From G965267185 sp965267185 (GTDB lineage Bacteria; Pseudomonadota; Alphaproteobacteria; UBA6615), in contig OZ253937.1 of assembly GCA_965267185.1 (NCBI GenBank), forward strand, positions 1,054,001 through 1,118,000: 64,000 bases of DNA, read 5' to 3'. The notes beneath the pieces are model-generated. The model was not told the origin of the DNA. It was given only the letters and a program-made list of their open reading frames with translations, and ran no database searches. A program made the position numbers and the translations under genes. Of the stretch, positions 1-8,134 are shown piece by piece. Each line of letters begins with the position of its first letter. The first letter of the stretch is position 1.

Positions 1-324
1 GGCGGGACAGCCGAAGTTGATATCGATAATCTCCGCCCCCCGCGCAGCCACGGCGCGCGCCGCATCGCCCATCACGTCCGGGTCGGTGCCGGCGAGTTGC
101 ACGGCAATCGGGCCGATTTCGCCGGTGATCCGCGACTTGCGTTCCGACTGGCGGGTATGGCGGAGCATCTCCCGGCTTGCCACCATCTCGGAGAACACCA
201 GCCCGGCATGGTATTGGCGGGCCAGGCGCCGGAACGGCTGGTCGCTCACGCCGGACATCGGCGCCAAAAACACCCGGTTGGGGATGACGACGCCACCGAT
301 AGTAAGGGGCTCAGAAATGCTCAT
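1..324 (-). CDS. dusB: tRNA-dihydrouridine synthase, N-terminal part (cut by window edge)
   Basis: Reading the minus strand from the ATG at 324 gives 108 codons without a stop up to the window edge, so only the N-terminus is present. It shows the DusB/NifR3 pattern: the FMN-barrel start LAPMSGVSDQPFRRLAR, then SEMVASREM, and the DINFGCPA stretch that precedes the catalytic region in this family. The enzyme reduces uridines in the tRNA D-loop using FMN and NADPH. It is divergent from ispDF. In alphaproteobacteria nifR3 often heads the ntrBC operon, which would then lie to the left of this window (inference). A strong promoter candidate lies 40 bases upstream of the start. Confidence 0.93.
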   Translation of the reverse strand, partial: MSISEPLTIGGVVIPNRVFLAPMSGVSDQPFRRLARQYHAGLVFSEMVASREMLRHTRQSERKSRITGEIGPIAVQLAGTDPDVMGDAARAVAARGAEIIDINFGCPA

Positions 325-364
325 TTATTAGGCAACAACTGTCTCTGCGTAAAATATGAGCATT

Positions 365-392
365 ATTATAGTCGATATTGTGCGGTGCACAA
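365..392 (-). promoter_or_regulatory. Probable sigma-70 promoter of dusB with overlapping dyad
   Basis: On the minus strand a perfect -10 TATAAT (370-365) is preceded, after a 16-base spacer, by TTGTGC (392-387). The -35 lies in a dyad TTGTGC-GGT-GCACAA at 378-392, which could be an operator. The -10 is 40 bases from the dusB start codon. The surrounding 340-395 stretch is clearly more AT-rich than the flanking genes. Confidence 0.55.
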
Positions 393-505
393 CAGGAGAT
401 CGCCAAGAAGTTCCTTGCCGCCGGAACCCAGGAAATCCTTGGCTTGGCAAGGTTCTGGCGCATCGTTACGGTGCCGCAGCTTGATCGAACCTTTGTTGGC
501 TCATC

Positions 506-1669
506 GTGGAAACTACCGCAGCGTTAATCGTCGCCGCCGGCCGGGGCCGGCGCCTACCGGGCGACCGGCCGAAACAATACCGCCAATTGGCCGGACGGCA
601 GGTCTTGCGCTGGAGCGTGGACGCATTCCTGGCGCATCCGGCAGTCGACCGGGTGCAGATCGTTTACAACCGCGAGGACGAAGCGCTCTACCGCAACGCG
701 GTGGCGGGTTTGAACTTGCCGCCGCCGGTCGAAGGGGGCGAAACGCGACAGGACTCAGTACGCAACGGACTTAAAGCACTGACCGAAGATGTGCCCGCTA
801 AGGTACTGATTCACGACGGGGCACGCCCAATTATCCCTTCGCCGCTGATCGATCGTGTAATCGCGGCCCTCGATGACGGCCCCGCGGCCATTCCGGCCCT
901 GCCGGTGAGCGATACCCTGAAACGAGGTTCACACCATATTGTCTCGGCGACCGTCGACCGGACAGATCTATGGCGCGCGCAAACGCCTCAGGGCTTCCAC
1001 TTCGGCGCCATCTACGAGATGCACGACGCGGCGGCCGGCGGGAGCTATTCCGACGATGCGGCGGTGGCCGAAGCGGGCGGTATACCAATCAAAATCGTCG
1101 CCGGGGCGGAGGAGAACGTCAAAATTACCACCGAAGACGATTTGAGGCGCGTGGACCGGTGGATCGGGTCGGCGAGCGAAACACGTGTGGGCTCCGGCTT
1201 CGATGTTCATCGCTTCGGGCCGGGTGACAGCGTGCGGCTCGCCGGCATCGACATCGCCCACAACCAAAGCCTGTTAGGACACTCCGACGCCGATGTGGTG
1301 CTCCATTCGGTGACCGACGCCATCCTCGGCGCGCTTGGCGCCGGCGATATCGGCGAGCATTTCCCGCCAAGCGATCCGGCATGGCAGAATGCCGACTCCC
1401 GCCACTTCTTGCGCCACGCCGCTGAGCTTATGGCGGCGCGGAACGGACGCATCGCCCATCTCGATATCACCGTGATCTGCGAACGCCCGAAACTCTCGCC
1501 TCACCGGGCCGCCATGGCGGCTAGTCTCGCTGGCATGCTCGGCTTGTCTCCTGAACGGGTGAGCATCAAAGCGACCACCACCGAAGGGCTCGGCTTCACC
1601 GGGCGTGGCGAAGGCATCGCCGCACAGGCGACCGCGACCCTGATGTTGCCGAATGAAGGGCGTTTCTGA
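506..1669 (+). CDS. ispDF: Bifunctional IspD/IspF of the MEP isoprenoid pathway
   Basis: A 387-residue fusion of two non-consecutive MEP-pathway enzymes. Residues 1 to about 222 are IspD (MEP cytidylyltransferase), with LIVAAGRGRRLPGDRPKQY at the start, LIHDGARP near 101 and RAQTPQGFHF near 157. Residues about 226-387 are IspF (2-C-methyl-D-erythritol 2,4-cyclodiphosphate synthase), with the zinc ligands Asp233 and His235 in GSGFDVHRF, LLGHSDADVVLH, and TTTEGLGFTGRGEG near the end. The fusion is common in alphaproteobacteria. The start is a GTG at 506, chosen because IspD proteins begin just before this motif. The gene opens a plus-strand run with pgpA and pncC. The pathway partner dxr is in the same window at about 59.3-60.5 kb. 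Confidence 0.95.
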   Translation: METTAALIVAAGRGRRLPGDRPKQYRQLAGRQVLRWSVDAFLAHPAVDRVQIVYNREDEALYRNAVAGLNLPPPVEGGETRQDSVRNGLKALTEDVPAKVLIHDGARPIIPSPLIDRVIAALDDGPAAIPALPVSDTLKRGSHHIVSATVDRTDLWRAQTPQGFHFGAIYEMHDAAAGGSYSDDAAVAEAGGIPIKIVAGAEENVKITTEDDLRRVDRWIGSASETRVGSGFDVHRFGPGDSVRLAGIDIAHNQSLLGHSDADVVLHSVTDAILGALGAGDIGEHFPPSDPAWQNADSRHFLRHAAELMAARNGRIAHLDITVICERPKLSPHRAAMAASLAGMLGLSPERVSIKATTTEGLGFTGRGEGIAAQATATLMLPNEGRF

Positions 1670-1670
1670 C

Positions 1671-2192
1671 ATGACGGCGCCGGATAACGAAAAACCGGAT
1701 ACCGACCAACCCTCGCCGCTGGTGTCCTTCATCGCGACCGGCGGCGGCAGCGGCAATCTACCGGTCGCGCCGGGCACCTGGGGCTCCTTGGCCGCCCTGC
1801 CCTGCGCCGCCATTCTGGCGATTATCGGCGGACCGTGGTTGCTGTCGATCGCAATCCTGGTCGCCTTCGTGGTCGGCGTGTGGGCGAGCGGGCGCTATGC
1901 CACCGCGACCGGCCGCACCGACCCGGGTAGCGTCGTCATCGACGAGTTCGCCGGGCAATGGCTGGCCATCCTGCCGGTCGCTTTGGACTGGCGTTACTAC
2001 ATCGTCGCCTTCGTGTTGTTTCGCTTCACCGATATCACCAAGCCCTGGCCCTGCCGGCCCGCCGAACGCGCCGCGGGCGGCCTGGGCATTATGCTCGACG
2101 ATATCGTCGCCGGGGTGTACGCCGGTATTCTCACCTGGATCATCGCCGCGTGGCTCGGCGCCGCGCAGACCCTGCCCCGCCTATTCGGATAA
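1671..2192 (+). CDS. pgpA: Phosphatidylglycerophosphatase A
   Basis: A 173-residue integral membrane phosphatase that removes phosphate from phosphatidylglycerophosphate to give phosphatidylglycerol. Family signatures are the early glycine-rich GTWGSLAALP, the acidic DPGSVVIDEFAGQW near the middle, FRFTDITKPWP and GIMLDDIVAGVYAG before the last membrane segment. Several hydrophobic segments are visible. I prefer the ATG at 1671, two bases after the ispDF stop. An in-frame ATG at 1653 would overlap ispDF and add six residues. The position between ispDF and pncC suggests co-transcription. Confidence 0.9.
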   Translation: MTAPDNEKPDTDQPSPLVSFIATGGGSGNLPVAPGTWGSLAALPCAAILAIIGGPWLLSIAILVAFVVGVWASGRYATATGRTDPGSVVIDEFAGQWLAILPVALDWRYYIVAFVLFRFTDITKPWPCRPAERAAGGLGIMLDDIVAGVYAGILTWIIAAWLGAAQTLPRLFG

Positions 2193-2208
2193 GTTTTGGA
2201 TAAGCTCC

Positions 2209-2706
2209 ATGTTCGATACCCAACTGCTCCATGACGCCGCCGAACTGCTCGAACTTTGCCGGCGTGCCGATATCAAGCTGGCGACAGCGGAATCGTGCAC
2301 CGGCGGGCTGATCATCGGCTGCCTTACCGAGATTGCCGGCTCGTCAGACGTGGTCGACCGGGGGTTCGTGACCTATTCCAACGAAGCCAAGACCGAGCTG
2401 GTCGGCGTACCGACGATGTTGATCGCGCTGCATGGCGCGGTCAGCGAGGAGGTCGCGCGCGCCATGGCGGAGGGCGCGCTGTCGCGCTCGATGGCGGATG
2501 TCACCGTCGCCGTCACCGGGGTCGCCGGGCCGAGCGGCGGGTCTCCGGAAAAACCGGTCGGGCTGGTCCATTTCGCGTGTGCCGGGCGCGGCCGCCCGAC
2601 GCTACATCACCGCGAAGTGTTTCCCGGCGACCGCGCCGCCATCCGCGACGCGACCGTTCAGACCGCACTGTCGTTGTTGCGCCGCATGGTGCGCAGCGAA
2701 GTTTAG
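2209..2706 (+). CDS. pncC: CinA C-terminal domain protein (nicotinamide-nucleotide amidase family)
   Basis: A 165-residue stand-alone CinA C-terminal domain. It carries TAESCTGGLI near the N-terminus, DRGFVTYSNEAKTELVGVP in the middle and AVTGVAGPSGGSPEKPVGLV towards the end. The PncC family deamidates nicotinamide mononucleotide to nicotinic acid mononucleotide in NAD recycling. The N-terminal molybdopterin-like domain of full-length CinA is absent. The frame stays open upstream through pgpA, but the ATG at 2209 gives the usual family length and lies 16 bases past the pgpA stop, so it is the start I chose. Confidence 0.9.
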   Translation: MFDTQLLHDAAELLELCRRADIKLATAESCTGGLIIGCLTEIAGSSDVVDRGFVTYSNEAKTELVGVPTMLIALHGAVSEEVARAMAEGALSRSMADVTVAVTGVAGPSGGSPEKPVGLVHFACAGRGRPTLHHREVFPGDRAAIRDATVQTALSLLRRMVRSEV

Positions 2707-2766
2707 TGGCAGGTGATTGCGGCGTAGCGTTAACTTGGGATTATTATATCCCGATGAGCGCCTTCA

Positions 2767-2825
2767 TCCTTCGAGACGCCCTTTCGCCTCATCCTGAGGA
2801 GGGCCGCTAGGCCCGTCTCGAAGGA
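2767..2825. repeat. Compound palindromic (REP-like) element
   Basis: Outer arms TCCTTCGAGACG (2767-2778) and CGTCTCGAAGGA (2814-2825) pair perfectly over 12 bp. Inside are two smaller hairpins: CCTCA/TGAGG (2787-2791, 2795-2799) and GGGCC/GGCCC (2801-2805, 2810-2814). The CTTCGAGACG and CTCATCCTGAGGA words match, from memory, a palindromic repeat scattered through many alphaproteobacterial genomes. It sits 60 bases after pncC and may also act as a transcription end or RNA stabiliser (inference). I saw no second copy in this window. Confidence 0.75.
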
Positions 2826-2985
2826 GAGCGAAAACGCAGGGAAGCTCGCTGCGTTTCACAATGAATTCCCGCGCTCACAAACGCGTTATCCCTGATTTCT
2901 CCGGATGATCCATTGCTTATAGAATGCTTACAAGGAAGTTGGCGTGGATCGGAGGAATTGCCAGAGGCCGGGGGAGTCGCCAAAG

Positions 2986-3594
2986 ATGGTCGGGAAAATA
3001 CAGCGACGGGTTTTTGCTCAAGCGCTAATCGGTGCCGCGATGGGGCTGGTCCTGATCGGCCGTGCAGAAGCCTCTTTAATCGGTGACGAAGTTGATCTGA
3101 GAATGACGATCGGCTTCCCCGCCGGTTTCATCGATGAAACCGGTTCAACCACGGTCGCGGCGGACAATAGCGATGCGTTTGCGCTGACGAGTCCCTTCGT
3201 GAGTTTCAGTGTTGACCCGTTTAGTGACGGGGTGAGTATCACATTCGATGAATTTGTCATCGGAAGCGGCACAGAAATTTCCTTTTCCGATGGAAACGAG
3301 ATTTCCTTTTCCAACCTGGACTGGCTACCGGACCCCGGTGAAGTGATCGGCGTCAATGTCGTTGAAAACTTAACCGCTTTCTCCGCGATAACATCGTTTA
3401 CCGCCGACTCAGCGACGGTGAATTTTTTGGGAGCCAACACTTGGGGGTTGGGGCAAACACTGACAATAAACTTGGACACGCGCCACAGCGTCTCCGCCAT
3501 ACCCGAACCCGCCACCATCGGCCTGTTCGGTGTCGGCCTTGCGGGGCTGGGCGTGTTGAGTCGCCGGCGCAGAAAGCAGATCGGTACGACCTAA
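2986..3594 (+). CDS. PEP-CTERM sorting domain protein, secreted
   Basis: A 202-residue exported protein. An N-terminal signal peptide (MVGKIQRRVF, a hydrophobic core, then GRAEA before SLIGD) is followed by a Ser/Thr/Asp-rich, probably beta-strand body and a C-terminal PEP-CTERM tripartite signal: IPEPATIG, a hydrophobic segment, then SRRRRK. PEP-CTERM proteins are processed by an exosortase and usually belong to an extracellular polysaccharide or biofilm system. No exosortase gene is in this window. I chose the ATG at 2986, preceded by GGGGGAG; an upstream in-frame GTG at 2944 would place 14 polar residues before the signal peptide. The body itself matches nothing I recognise. The stop codon overlaps that of the convergent next gene. 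Confidence 0.88.
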   Translation: MVGKIQRRVFAQALIGAAMGLVLIGRAEASLIGDEVDLRMTIGFPAGFIDETGSTTVAADNSDAFALTSPFVSFSVDPFSDGVSITFDEFVIGSGTEISFSDGNEISFSNLDWLPDPGEVIGVNVVENLTAFSAITSFTADSATVNFLGANTWGLGQTLTINLDTRHSVSAIPEPATIGLFGVGLAGLGVLSRRRRKQIGTT

Positions 3595-4619
3595 TCGAGC
3601 AGCGCGCGCAGCAAATCGGCGTTCGACGGATCGGCTTTGAGGTCGCCGCGCTCGATGCGGTGGGCGATCTCGACTAACGCCGCGTTGACTGGCGCTTCGC
3701 CGCCGAGCCGCGCTTGCTCGCGCACCACGAGGCCGTTGATATCGTCGACCTCGGCGCGCCGCTCCTTGAGCCAGTCCTGCAGCACCGTCACCTTGGTATC
3801 GGGGAGCGTCCAGTCGCTCAGCACCGCGTCGAGCAGCACCGTCGCGTAGCTGTCGGGATCGTTCGCTTCGATGCGCTCATGGCCGAAAATCGGCACGACT
3901 TCGTGGCCGAGCGCCAGCGCCGTGCGCACCGCTTCCCGGCCCGACGCCATCATCACATCGCGGATGCCGGGCAGTTTAATCGCCTCGGCGAGCGGCAGGT
4001 TGAGGATCGAGGACGGCAGGAACTCCGACGCGTTGACCACCAGCTTCATCCACTTGGCCGAGCGGATGTCGTCCCGGATCTCGGCCTTGCCGGCATGCTG
4101 CAGCACGTCGACCACCTCGCCCTCGCGGCCGCGCGTCGTCTCGTCATAGGCGCCGACGCCGAACCAGGTTCCGGACGGGCCGGTCTGCCGTATCACGACG
4201 CCGGGTTCGTACATGCCGGCCGCCACCTCGATCACCGCACCAAGGGTGCGCTCCGGGCCCATGATCTCGGCTACATCGTCGAGGGTCATGCCGTTTTGCA
4301 GCCCAGCGACCAGCCCATCCTCGGCAACCAGCGGCTTGATCAGTTCGCACGCCCAGCGCGTGTCGTAGGCTTTGACGCCGAGCAAAACGATATCGAAGGG
4401 CTCGCGCAGGGTCGCCACTTCGCACATATGGAATACGCGCACTTCCGTGGTCTGCGTCTCCTCCGGCATTTCGACACGCAGGCGGCCAGCGCGCATCGCC
4501 TCGACATGGGCCGGCCACTGCTCGATGAAGGTGACATCCAGCCCGGCACGGATCATATCGGCGCCGAAGGCCGCACCATTGGCGCCGGTGCCCACAACCG
4601 CGATCCGTTTGTCCGTCAT
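3591..4619 (-). CDS. Ketopantoate reductase (ApbA/PanE) family protein
   Basis: 342 residues. The N-terminal Rossmann motif is VVGTGANGAAFG, followed by LLGVKAYDT and LQNGMTLDD as in 2-dehydropantoate 2-reductases. KWMKLVVNASEFLPSSI near residue 190 contains the conserved Lys/Asn of the C-terminal helical domain. Such enzymes reduce ketopantoate or other 2-oxoacids with NADPH. Because the gene is paired with a sugar-dehydrogenase-like SDR upstream (36 bases apart, same strand) rather than with panB/panC, a catabolic 2-ketoacid reductase role is as likely as pantothenate synthesis. Its stop overlaps the PEP-CTERM gene stop by four bases, tail to tail. Confidence 0.82.
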   Translation of the reverse strand: MTDKRIAVVGTGANGAAFGADMIRAGLDVTFIEQWPAHVEAMRAGRLRVEMPEETQTTEVRVFHMCEVATLREPFDIVLLGVKAYDTRWACELIKPLVAEDGLVAGLQNGMTLDDVAEIMGPERTLGAVIEVAAGMYEPGVVIRQTGPSGTWFGVGAYDETTRGREGEVVDVLQHAGKAEIRDDIRSAKWMKLVVNASEFLPSSILNLPLAEAIKLPGIRDVMMASGREAVRTALALGHEVVPIFGHERIEANDPDSYATVLLDAVLSDWTLPDTKVTVLQDWLKERRAEVDDINGLVVREQARLGGEAPVNAALVEIAHRIERGDLKADPSNADLLRALLD

Positions 4620-4655
4620 CTGTCCGTCCCTCGGTCGTTCTTCCCGATCAAATAA

Positions 4656-5417
4656 TCAGATCGAGCCCGCCTCGACCATATAGTTGTTGGCGCTGCACAT
4701 AGCGGAATCGTCGGACGCCAGGAATAACACCATGCGAGCGAGATAGACCGGCTCGATTGCATCGGGCAGGCACTGCCGGTCGAGCGCTTTTTCTAAGGAC
4801 TCCGGCGTCACCCACAGCTCCTTCTGACGCTCAGTCATCACCCAGCCGGGCACCACGGTGTTGACCCGGATACGGTGCTTGCCGAGATCGCGCGCGAAGG
4901 AGCGCGTCATCCCGTGCACGCCGGCCTTCGACGTGGTGTAGACGGGCATGCCGCCTTGCGCTTCCCACCAGGAGTTCGAACCGAAATTGATGATCGAGCC
5001 CTTGCCCGCCGCGATCATGCCCGGCGCCACCGCCTGGATGGCGAAAAACATGTGGCGAATGAGCGTGGCGATGCGATCGTCGTAATAGTCGGGCGTTACC
5101 TCGTCCCATCCGTGCCGGTCGTCGCGCGCGGCATTGTTGACCAGCACGGTCGCCGGCCCAAGCGCCGAGTCCAAAGCTTTGAAACTCGATTTGAGCGCAT
5201 CGATGTCGCGCAGATCGCACGCTTCGAAATGGATCTTGGCGCCGTCCGCTGACAGCTCATCGGCGAGCGCCCGGCCGCCCGCCTCGTCCAAGTCGACGAA
5301 ACCGACATGCGAGCCTTGCCCGGCGAAAGCCCGAACAATCTCGGCGCCGATGCCCGACGCACCACCGGTGACGTAAACCACGGCGTTTTTCAGGCTAGGA
5401 TAGGTTGCGAAGGACAT
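4656..5417 (-). CDS. Short-chain dehydrogenase/reductase, sugar-dehydrogenase-like
   Basis: 253 residues, classical SDR. It shows the cofactor motif TGGASGIG near residue 17, an acidic residue (VDLDE) after beta-2 that favours NAD, NNAARDD near 91, and the catalytic YTTSK with an upstream Ser in NFGSNSWW. From memory the protein resembles the Caulobacter XylB D-xylose dehydrogenase branch (shared YPSLK start, DDRH after NNA, HM.F..QAVAPGM, VVPG, LFLASDD.A.C). Oxidation of a sugar or sugar acid is therefore the best guess, with the substrate unproven. It lies upstream of and probably co-transcribed with the PanE-like gene. Confidence 0.85.
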   Translation of the reverse strand: MSFATYPSLKNAVVYVTGGASGIGAEIVRAFAGQGSHVGFVDLDEAGGRALADELSADGAKIHFEACDLRDIDALKSSFKALDSALGPATVLVNNAARDDRHGWDEVTPDYYDDRIATLIRHMFFAIQAVAPGMIAAGKGSIINFGSNSWWEAQGGMPVYTTSKAGVHGMTRSFARDLGKHRIRVNTVVPGWVMTERQKELWVTPESLEKALDRQCLPDAIEPVYLARMVLFLASDDSAMCSANNYMVEAGSI

Positions 5418-5591
5418 GACGGACCTCGGGTTTACTGGATAAGGCTTCCTGCTTGTCCGCCGATTTAGCCCCGGCGGTCAAGTCTCCGCACGCCATCGGC
5501 AAAAGTCGCGGCGCGCCAAACGTTAGTGTATAGCTTTCCTGCGGCCACCGTGCGCGGCTGCAATACACCCCGGTTCGAGCAAAACACTATT

Positions 5592-6926
5592 GTGACCCAA
5601 CCCTATCGTCGTGGCGCCGCAATCGCCCGCATGGCGCCGGTACTCGGCATCGCATTCATCCTCGCGCATTTTCTGCGCTCGGCGCCCGCCGTGATCGCGC
5701 CCGATTTGCGAGCGGAGCTGGCGCTCACGCCAGGCCAGCTCTCCAGCTTGCCCGCGGCGATCTTTCTCGGCGCAGCGCTGATGCAACTGCCGGTCGGCGT
5801 CTTGCTCGACCGCTTCGGGCCGCGGCGGACCATGGCCGGTTTCGTCGTCATCGCGGCGGCCGGCACCCTGGTGTTCGCCACGGCGCAAGGCATCGTCGGG
5901 CTGGCGTTGGCGCTGTTTCTGATCGGCTGCGGGGCTGCACCGATTTTCATGGGTGTGATCGTTCTCCTGTCGCGCTGGGTCGCGCGGGACCGGCTGGCGA
6001 CAGCGACGGCAATCTCGATCGCGGTGGGCGGCGTCGGCATGCTGCTCTCCGCCTCGCCCTTCGCCGCGGCGACCGAATTGTTCGGCTGGCGCGCGACGCT
6101 GGCGGTGGTCGGCATCGGCACTTTCGCGGTCGCCGCCGCCTTGTTCATGGTGGTACGCGACCGGCCCGCGGATGCCCGGGCCCCCGCCGACGGCGGAACG
6201 CTACTCGAGACGATTATGGGCCTGCGGCTGGTGCTCGGCGATGTCCGTATCTACTCCTTTGCCGCGGTAACGGCGGTATCGGTCGGCACGCTGGTGACCG
6301 TACGCAATCTGTGGATCGGCCCCTACCTCAACGACGTGTTCGCGCTCGATACCATCGCGCGTGGTCACATCATTTTCATCGTGTCGGTGACGTGGATCTT
6401 GAGCGCGCTGACGTATGGACCGCTCGACCGTTGGTTCGATACGCGGCGGGGGGTGGTGACCGGTGGGCTGCTTGCGTTTGCAGCGGCGACCGCCGCTCTC
6501 GCGCTGAACGCGAGCCCATCGGTGATCGTCGTTACCCTACTCTTAGCTATATTCAGTCTGGTGTCGGCGATGGCGTCGCCCATTTTCGCCCACGCGCGCA
6601 GCCTCTACCCGGATCACTATGCCGGCCGCGTCTTTACCGCGATCAACGTTTGCACATGGTCCGGCGTGTTCCTGCTGCAGATGGGAACCGGCGTCATCCT
6701 CGACGCTTTTCCGGTCGACGAAGCGGGCCGTAGTCCAGCAATTGCCTACCGCACCATGTTTGGCGCCCTGGCGGTGGCGCTTTTGCTGGTACTGCTCGCC
6801 TACCGCCGCGTCGCCGATGCGCCGCCGTCTGCCGACACCGGCACGCCCGCGGCCGATCCGGCAAACGACGAAACGCCGCAGAGCGACCAAGCCACAGCGG
6901 CGGCACCAAACTCCCGTTCAAACTGA
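5592..6926 (+). CDS. Major facilitator superfamily transporter
   Basis: About 444 residues with roughly twelve hydrophobic segments and a polar Ala/Pro/Thr-rich tail. The loop after the second membrane segment contains GVLLDRFGPRRT, the MFS signature G-x-L-x-D-R-x-G-x-R-x. Substrate is unknown. The start is uncertain: GTG at 5592 puts a short cytoplasmic leader before the first helix, while the same frame is open back to a GTG at 5526, and an ATG at 5631 is also possible. None has a convincing ribosome site. The EamA carrier gene follows after 14 bases, so the two are probably co-transcribed, divergent from the SDR-PanE pair. Confidence 0.83.
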   Translation: MTQPYRRGAAIARMAPVLGIAFILAHFLRSAPAVIAPDLRAELALTPGQLSSLPAAIFLGAALMQLPVGVLLDRFGPRRTMAGFVVIAAAGTLVFATAQGIVGLALALFLIGCGAAPIFMGVIVLLSRWVARDRLATATAISIAVGGVGMLLSASPFAAATELFGWRATLAVVGIGTFAVAAALFMVVRDRPADARAPADGGTLLETIMGLRLVLGDVRIYSFAAVTAVSVGTLVTVRNLWIGPYLNDVFALDTIARGHIIFIVSVTWILSALTYGPLDRWFDTRRGVVTGGLLAFAAATAALALNASPSVIVVTLLLAIFSLVSAMASPIFAHARSLYPDHYAGRVFTAINVCTWSGVFLLQMGTGVILDAFPVDEAGRSPAIAYRTMFGALAVALLLVLLAYRRVADAPPSADTGTPAADPANDETPQSDQATAAAPNSRSN

Positions 6927-6940
6927 GGCGTCGTTCAGCC

Positions 6941-7858
6941 GTGTTTCCGTTGTCCCCGTCCCTGCGCGCAACATTGACCGGTGTCGGCCTCGCCAGTCTG
7001 TCGACGTCGCTGGGCGGCGTCACAGTTGTCTTGACCCGGTTCGTCATTGCGGAGACCGATGCTCTCACCTTAGCCTTCGTGCGTTACGGCATTGCCGCCC
7101 TGTTCCTCGCCGTCGTTCTGATCGTCACGACCCGCATCCCGCGCATCACCCGCCGCGATTTCATAATTATATCGGTGCTCGGCGTTATTATGTTCACCGG
7201 GTTTCCGTTCTTCATGGCCCGGGCACTAGAAGACACCACCGCGGCGCGCGGCGCCCTGCTGTTCGCCTCCATGCCGTTGGTGACCATTTTGATCGCCGCG
7301 GCTGTCCAGGTCGAAAAGCTGACTTGGATGAAGTCTGCGGCTGTTGTCATCGCCATGACCGGCGTCGCGCTGGCGCTGGGCGAACGCGTCGGGCCCGCCG
7401 CACCGGATGCGCTGCGCGGCGATGCGTTCATGTTTTTGGCGATCCTCGTCGCATCCGCCTACAACGTTTTCGCGCGGCGCTACCTCATCCGCTACGGCGT
7501 ACTCGCGATTACCGTGTGGACCATGCTGCTTGGATCGATCGTCCTTATGGCGCTGGCCTTCACCGTTGGCGGTGCCGCCACGGGCGCGCTCGACTTTTCC
7601 CTGCGAGGCTGGATTATCATGCTGGCGCTGGCGATTCCGGGCGCCGCCTTCATGACGTTTGCTTACGGTAAGGCCTTGGAACTGATCACACCCATGAGCG
7701 CAGCGATCACGGTCGGCCTCAACCCGCTAACAGCAATCTTGCTCGGCGCTGTGATACTCAGCGAGCCGGTGACATTACGTGTGCTTGCGGGGTTCGTTCT
7801 TATCGTGATCAGTATTTTGATAGCGAACTGGCAACCGCACCGTTCCAAAGAACTTTGA
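6941..7858 (+). CDS. EamA/DMT family transporter
   Basis: 305 residues made of two repeats of about five hydrophobic segments each, the EamA (drug/metabolite transporter, RhaT-like) architecture. The first repeat ends near residue 150 and the second opens with an alanine/valine-rich helix. The near-terminal SAAITVGLNPLTAILLGAV is typical of the last EamA helices. The start is a GTG at 6941, 14 bases after the MFS stop. Substrate cannot be read from sequence; DMT carriers export or import small metabolites. Confidence 0.85.
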   Translation: MFPLSPSLRATLTGVGLASLSTSLGGVTVVLTRFVIAETDALTLAFVRYGIAALFLAVVLIVTTRIPRITRRDFIIISVLGVIMFTGFPFFMARALEDTTAARGALLFASMPLVTILIAAAVQVEKLTWMKSAAVVIAMTGVALALGERVGPAAPDALRGDAFMFLAILVASAYNVFARRYLIRYGVLAITVWTMLLGSIVLMALAFTVGGAATGALDFSLRGWIIMLALAIPGAAFMTFAYGKALELITPMSAAITVGLNPLTAILLGAVILSEPVTLRVLAGFVLIVISILIANWQPHRSKEL

Positions 7859-8134
7859 TGTCGCTCCGCGATTAAGCTTCCGCAACTAATTAAGCTAAGC
7901 CGGCTGAATCACTAGTCCGTAAAGCGCGGCGGCGCACGAGTTTGCCGACAAATTATCGTTTTATGCCGTAACAGAAACCCCTGGGGATAATATTCCCGCT
8001 TTCGCTGCAAGTAACGCTTACCTAATCACCCGGCATCGCCTAAACTTCCTGAAATAATAATCGGTTAGGGAGGCTTTTTTGTTTCAACTATTAAACCGCG
8101 CCGAGCGCCGCATACACCCGCCGCGGTAATCTAA
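7859..8134. other. Intergenic region upstream of tctAB
   Basis: 276 bases without a credible gene. It is richer in A+T than the flanking genes. The only structure I can support is the IclR-type palindrome at 8081-8097 near the right end. The start codon at 8135 lacks a clear ribosome-binding site. Confidence 0.6.
8081..8097. promoter_or_regulatory. Putative IclR operator, copy 1 (before tctAB)
   Basis: GTTTCAACTATTAAACC, whose reverse complement GGTTTAATAGTTGAAAC matches the palindromes at 12697-12713 and 11854-11870 at 15 of 17 positions each. It lies 37 bases before the tctAB start, a plausible place for an operator or activator site. Confidence 0.6.
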
